Of a stretch of DNA of 10,369 nt, positions 6,417 through 10,369 are shown one piece after another. The stretch's first letter is position 1. The number at the start of each line of letters is the position of its first letter. The notes under the pieces are model-generated. The model was given only the letters and a program-made list of their open reading frames with translations. It had not been told where the DNA came from and made no database searches. The position numbers were made by a program, and so were the translations under genes. The DNA comes from Bacillota bacterium (lineage in GTDB: Bacteria; Bacillota_A; Clostridia; Clostridiales; Clostridiaceae), in assembly GCA_021780795.1 (NCBI GenBank), contig JAJXYA010000178.1, positions 1 to 10,369 of the forward strand, read 5' to 3'.

Positions 6417-6782
6417 ATGAAAAGAGAAGATGATTTTGAAATAAGAAGAGAACATTTAAAAGGACTTACTGAGGAACAATTACATGATAGATTTTGGAAT
6501 TTAACTGAGCAAATTGTAAAACCCATTGTTGATTTAGCATATGGTCATACGTCTCCTGCTATCGAAAGATCCGTAGTTTTAAGAATGGGGTTTTCAAGCT
6601 TGCAGGCGCAACCATTAATTGACCATGGTACAAATTGGAAATTACTTGGGAAAGGTATAGGAAATGTTATTTTAACTTATGCAAAGTTAAAGAATATGGA
6701 TTACCTTAAAGCAGGAGATGAACTGTCTAGAGGAATAGGCTGGGATGTTGTGTCTGAAAAAATGAAGGGAAGTGACAAGTAA
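6417..6782 (+). CDS. oraS: D-ornithine 4,5-aminomutase, small subunit
   Basis: A 121-residue soluble protein, the same length as recalled for the Clostridium sticklandii subunit. It partners OraE in the adenosylcobalamin- and PLP-dependent shift of the terminal amino group of D-ornithine to give 2,4-diaminopentanoate. Sequence landmarks are DDFEIRREHLKGLTEEQLHDRFW (5-27), VDLAYGHTSPAIERSVVLRMGFSSLQA (38-64) and the C-terminal GDELSRGIGWDVV (100-112). It carries no cofactor motif itself; the family role is structural support for the catalytic subunit. AGGGGGAA (6401-6408) overlaps the ortB stop codon. The stop TAA shares its final A with the oraE ATG, so the two subunits are translationally coupled. 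Confidence 0.96.
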   Translation: MKREDDFEIRREHLKGLTEEQLHDRFWNLTEQIVKPIVDLAYGHTSPAIERSVVLRMGFSSLQAQPLIDHGTNWKLLGKGIGNVILTYAKLKNMDYLKAGDELSRGIGWDVVSEKMKGSDK

Positions 6783-8986
6783 TGGTTGAAAAATTAGAAG
6801 AAAACATAAAGCTTAATGTAGAAGAGATATTAAAGGATTTAGATAAATATGAACCAAAGTGGAGAGGCTGGCACTGGAGAGAAGAGTATAAAGAAGGAAA
6901 AGTAGGAGAATTCACATACCGTGAAATTTCAGCTCCTTTAAAGAAAAGTCATGGTCTTCCAGCATCAAGAAGTTTTGAAAATATAGATCCACAACCCAAA
7001 CCTGTTATTACAACAGAAATAGCATCAGGAAGATTTGAAGATGATATAAGAAGAATGAGAATGGCTGCATGGCATGGTGCAGATCATTTAATGGTTATAA
7101 GAACAGCTGGACAAAGTCATTTTGATGGATTAATAGAAGGAAGCCCAGAAGGTATAGGCGGAGTACCAATAACTAGAAAAGAAGTTAGAGCAACAAGAAA
7201 AGCTATAGATTTAATAGAAGAAGAAGTAGGAAGAAAAATCAATTTTCATTCTTATGTATCAGGTGTAGCTGGTCCAGATGTAGCAGTTATGTTTGCAGAA
7301 GAAGGCGTTAATGGAGCTCACCAAGATCCACAATACAATGTACTTTACAGAAATATAAATATGTATAGATCCTTTGTAGATGCTGCAGTAGCAAAAGGAG
7401 TCATGTCTTGGGCAAATATGCTTCAAATAGATGGTGCTCATAATGCAAATGCAACTGCAATGAAAGGTTACAAAGTAATGCCTGAGCTTATGGTACAACA
7501 TGCTATAAATGCTAAGTTCTCAGAATTAGTTGGAATGAACCCAGAAAATATTTCACTTTCAACTGTACCACCAACTTCAGCACCAGCTCCATGCATGAGA
7601 TATGACTTACCTTATGCAGTTGCACTAAGAGCATTCTTTAAAAAATACAAAATGAGAGCCCAGATGAATACAAAATATATTGAGTCTTGTGAAAGGGAAG
7701 CTACTGTTGGACATACAATGAATTTGTTAATTTCAGAATTAACTTCAGCTGATATCCAAAGTACGATTACTCCTGATGAAGGAAGAAATGTTCCATGGCA
7801 TTACAACAATATTCATGCTATAAATACTGCAAAACAGTCCTTTATAGGTATGGATGGGTTAATGGATATGATAGAACTTAAAAAGACTGGATATTTACCA
7901 GAAAAAGCTAGAGAAATACAAGAAAGAGCAGTGCTATTCCTTGAAGAAATGATTGCAGAAGGCGGATACTTTAAAGCCGTTGACTCAGGATTCTTTATAG
8001 ATTCAGGTGAGTATCCAGAAAGAAACGGAGACGGTATTGCAAGAAAGATGGATGGCGGAGACGCTGTTGATACAATAGTTCCTAGAGAAGAAGACTATTT
8101 TGCACCAGTTTGTGCTCATTTTGGATACAACAATGTTCCAAAAGAATATGAAAAGGCTTGCGATGCTATACATGAATGTACATTATGCGACCATTCAAAA
8201 ATTCAATATATAGATGAATTAGATGAGAATGATAATGCGTTCAAGAGAATGGAAAGAGTTAAGGAAGATGGAACTGTAGTTCCAGAAGTACAGTGGTCAA
8301 AAGATGGATATGTAAAAATTACACTATTCATACCTGAAAATGAGCAGATTGCTGAAGCAGCAGCTATTGAAATGGGTAAGAGGATGAATCTTAAAGATGT
8401 AGAAATTTTGCATAAACAAGTATTACAAAAGGCTGAAGGCTGTCTTGTAGAAATTAAAGGTGTTTGCGATTTTACCCCTGTAAAACGAGACGAATTGGTA
8501 CTTCCAAAGAGAAGAAAAGTGCTTTCAAATCAAGTTATGAAGGATTACGTAAAAGAACATCCAATAAAAGTTGCAGCTGCAACTGTAGGTGAAGATGAGC
8601 ATTCTGTAGGACTAAGAGAAGTTATAGATATAAAACATGGTGGTGTGGAAAGATTTGGTATAGAAGCAATTTATCTTGGAACATCATGTCCAATAGAAAA
8701 GCTTGTAGATGCAGCTATAGAATCAAAAGCTCAAGCAATACTCTGTAGTACAATTATTTCTCATAATGACGTGCATATAAAGAATATGAGAAAGCTTAGT
8801 GATCTTTGCATAGAAAAAGGTGTAAGAGATAAAATCATACTTGTTTCTGGTGGTACACAAGTAACAGATGAAATAGCTAAGGCAAATGGTATGGATGTTG
8901 GATTTGGACGTGGATCCAATGGTACAGATGTTGCATCCTTTATAGTCAAGAAATTAATGGGTATTCCTGATAACGAGGAAGAATAA
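6782..8986 (+). CDS. oraE: D-ornithine 4,5-aminomutase, catalytic subunit (B12 and PLP dependent)
   Basis: A 734-residue soluble enzyme. The long N-terminal part (to about residue 560) carries the substrate/PLP barrel, with conserved stretches such as TAGQSHFDGLIEGSPEGIGGVP (108-129), HQDPQYNVLYRN (180-191) and PPTSAPAPCMRYDLPYAVALRA (263-284). Residues about 595-734 form a Rossmann-type cobalamin domain with the base-off motif DEHSVG (605-610, ligand H607), SGGTQVTDE (689-697) and GFGRGSNGTD (707-716). K618 sits 11 residues after H607, the same spacing as His618 and Lys629 reported for the C. sticklandii enzyme, where that lysine binds PLP from the B12 domain and holds the resting, open form. 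No key residue is missing. It starts on a TAATG junction with oraS. Together they carry out the first committed step after racemisation of L-ornithine. Confidence 0.97.
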   Translation: MVEKLEENIKLNVEEILKDLDKYEPKWRGWHWREEYKEGKVGEFTYREISAPLKKSHGLPASRSFENIDPQPKPVITTEIASGRFEDDIRRMRMAAWHGADHLMVIRTAGQSHFDGLIEGSPEGIGGVPITRKEVRATRKAIDLIEEEVGRKINFHSYVSGVAGPDVAVMFAEEGVNGAHQDPQYNVLYRNINMYRSFVDAAVAKGVMSWANMLQIDGAHNANATAMKGYKVMPELMVQHAINAKFSELVGMNPENISLSTVPPTSAPAPCMRYDLPYAVALRAFFKKYKMRAQMNTKYIESCEREATVGHTMNLLISELTSADIQSTITPDEGRNVPWHYNNIHAINTAKQSFIGMDGLMDMIELKKTGYLPEKAREIQERAVLFLEEMIAEGGYFKAVDSGFFIDSGEYPERNGDGIARKMDGGDAVDTIVPREEDYFAPVCAHFGYNNVPKEYEKACDAIHECTLCDHSKIQYIDELDENDNAFKRMERVKEDGTVVPEVQWSKDGYVKITLFIPENEQIAEAAAIEMGKRMNLKDVEILHKQVLQKAEGCLVEIKGVCDFTPVKRDELVLPKRRKVLSNQVMKDYVKEHPIKVAAATVGEDEHSVGLREVIDIKHGGVERFGIEAIYLGTSCPIEKLVDAAIESKAQAILCSTIISHNDVHIKNMRKLSDLCIEKGVRDKIILVSGGTQVTDEIAKANGMDVGFGRGSNGTDVASFIVKKLMGIPDNEEE

Positions 8987-9003
8987 AAAGGGAGCGGATA
9001 ACT

Positions 9004-10369
9004 GTGAAAGTAGATTATCTAGTTGCTGAAATAGGCAGTACCACTACTTTAGTTACGGCTTTTAATGTATGCTATGACCATAAAAAACAGGTTGTTGTTG
9101 ATATACCTTTTCAAGGCAAAAGCTGTACTACAGTTTTAGATGGTGATGTAACTATTGGACTGAAAAATGCAATAAAAGATATAGAAAATCAAATACAGGA
9201 ATCAATTACCTGGGACAGAATGCTAGCAACGTCTAGTGCTGCAGGAGGGCTTCGCATAACTGTCCACGGACTTATGGAACAGATGACAGTTAAGGCAGCT
9301 AGAGAAGCCGCTCTGGGTGCTGGAGGTATCATAAAAATGGTTACTGCTGGTAAGATGAGGAAAAGTGATTTAAAGAGAATCCATGATATAAACCCCAACA
9401 TGATAATGATTGCTGGGGGGACAGATTATGGTGAAAGAGAAACAGCTCTTCATAATGCAGAACTTATAAGTGCCGAAAAATTCAATAAACCAATTGTATA
9501 CTGTGGAAATATCGAAAATCAGGAAGAAATAAAAGAGATTTTTGAAGGACAAGAACTCTATTGCATTGATAATGTTTATCCTATGGTTGATACCTTAAAT
9601 GTGGAACCTGCAAGAAAAATAATACAAGAAGCCTTTGAAAATAATATCGTTAAAGCACCTGGAATGAATAAAATCAAAGAAATGGTAAATGGAAGTATAA
9701 TGCCAACTCCAGGGGCAGTTATGGAAAGTTCAAAAGTTTTATACGATATCATAGGTGACTTAGTAGTTTTTGATGTTGGTGGAGCAACCACAGATGTGCA
9801 TTCCGTTACAGAGGGAAGTACAGTAGTTTTGGATATGTTAGTAAATCCAGAACCTAAGGCTAAAAGAACAGTAGAAGGCGATCTTGGTGTTTTTGTAAAT
9901 AGCAGAAATGTAATAGATTTACTTGATATAAGGGACTTAGGTGAATTTACTAAGGAACACATAGCTGCTCACATAAAACCAATACCCACAGAAATAGATG
10001 ATATAAATGCAAGTAGCCTACTAACGAAAAAAGCTGTAGATGTTGCAATAAATAGGCATGTAGGATTTATAAAAAGAAAATATGATGGGGAAAGTGGTTT
10101 TGTGGCTTATGGTAAGGATTTATCAGAAGTTAAATATATAATTGGTACTGGAGGCGCACTTACAAGACTCCCTAAGGGAGAAAACTTGCTACTTGGAATA
10201 AGATACTTGAAGAATGAGGTTACGATGTTACCTAAAAAGGGTGCTAAGGTACTATTGGACGAAAACTATATTATGGCCTGTGCAGGTGTTTTAAGTAGGG
10301 AAAATAAAGAAGTTGCTGAAGCTCTATTAATTCAAAGTTTAAGAATAACAAAGAATATGATAATTAGTG
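9004..10369 (+). CDS. MutL/GlmL-family ATPase, putative aminomutase maintenance factor (3' end outside window)
   Basis: The frame is open from the GTG at 9004 to the edge of the window: 455 codons without stop, close to the roughly 460 residues usual for this family, so only a few residues are missing. It has the actin/Hsp70-type ATPase fold. Phosphate-1 motif is AEIGSTTT (8-15), phosphate-2 is FDVGGATTD (256-264) and the adenosine motif IGTGGAL (380-386); the ATSSAAGGL stretch (75-83) is typical of MutL/GlmL. These proteins accompany B12-dependent mutases such as glutamate mutase and are thought to help cofactor exchange or reactivation. Position right after oraE suggests this role for ornithine aminomutase, an inference. 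The start has GGGAG nine bases upstream and lies 17 bases after the oraE stop, within the operon. It is unrelated to the DNA-repair protein also called MutL. Confidence 0.9.
   Translation, partial: MKVDYLVAEIGSTTTLVTAFNVCYDHKKQVVVDIPFQGKSCTTVLDGDVTIGLKNAIKDIENQIQESITWDRMLATSSAAGGLRITVHGLMEQMTVKAAREAALGAGGIIKMVTAGKMRKSDLKRIHDINPNMIMIAGGTDYGERETALHNAELISAEKFNKPIVYCGNIENQEEIKEIFEGQELYCIDNVYPMVDTLNVEPARKIIQEAFENNIVKAPGMNKIKEMVNGSIMPTPGAVMESSKVLYDIIGDLVVFDVGGATTDVHSVTEGSTVVLDMLVNPEPKAKRTVEGDLGVFVNSRNVIDLLDIRDLGEFTKEHIAAHIKPIPTEIDDINASSLLTKKAVDVAINRHVGFIKRKYDGESGFVAYGKDLSEVKYIIGTGGALTRLPKGENLLLGIRYLKNEVTMLPKKGAKVLLDENYIMACAGVLSRENKEVAEALLIQSLRITKNMIIS

Noticed and set aside
9189..9962. Minus-strand frames at 9189-9401, 9370-9552 and 9576-9962
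   Set aside because: They are antisense to the continuous MutL/GlmL-family frame that runs from 9004 to the edge with all expected ATPase motifs.

Overview
The window looks like chromosomal DNA of a low-GC, amino-acid-fermenting clostridium. The grounds are AT-rich intergenic DNA, AT-ending codons, strong GGAGG/GGGGG ribosome binding sites, and above all a gene set for anaerobic oxidative degradation of ornithine (Stickland metabolism). The species cannot be fixed from the sequence alone.

Region 1 (1-1221, minus strand) holds a split ThrE-family threonine/serine exporter encoded by two genes with a 4-base ATGA overlap. It ends in a perfect 34-bp palindrome that probably terminates transcription in both directions. 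Region 2 (1222-1667) is a 446-bp AT-rich divergent spacer with one convincing sigma-A promoter facing right. Region 3 (1668-2958) is glyA, serine hydroxymethyltransferase, with its own terminator. Region 4 (2946-4583) is a monocistronic gene for a PAS-AAA+-Fis activator of sigma-54 RNA polymerase, closed by an 18-bp hairpin.

Region 5 (4413-10369) is the main system. Palindromic activator-site candidates (4413-4447 and 4521-4534) and a textbook -24/-12 promoter (4588-4603) precede a tight operon: ortA, ortB, oraS, oraE and a MutL/GlmL-family ATPase that runs off the right edge. OraS/OraE (B12- and PLP-dependent) convert D-ornithine to 2,4-diaminopentanoate. A dehydrogenase (ord, not in this window) would give 2-amino-4-oxopentanoate, and OrtA/OrtB cleave that with CoA to alanine and acetyl-CoA. 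The last gene probably maintains or reactivates the cobalamin enzyme. The activator next door most likely switches the operon on in response to ornithine or a related signal; this is inferred from position and DNA sites.

The enzymes belong to a described pathway. The less documented part is the regulatory architecture: repeated GCAAAATATTTTGC-type palindromes, a strong terminator between them and the -24/-12 element, and an activator with a GGFTGA instead of GAFTGA loop. No tRNA, rRNA, CRISPR array or insertion sequence was seen.
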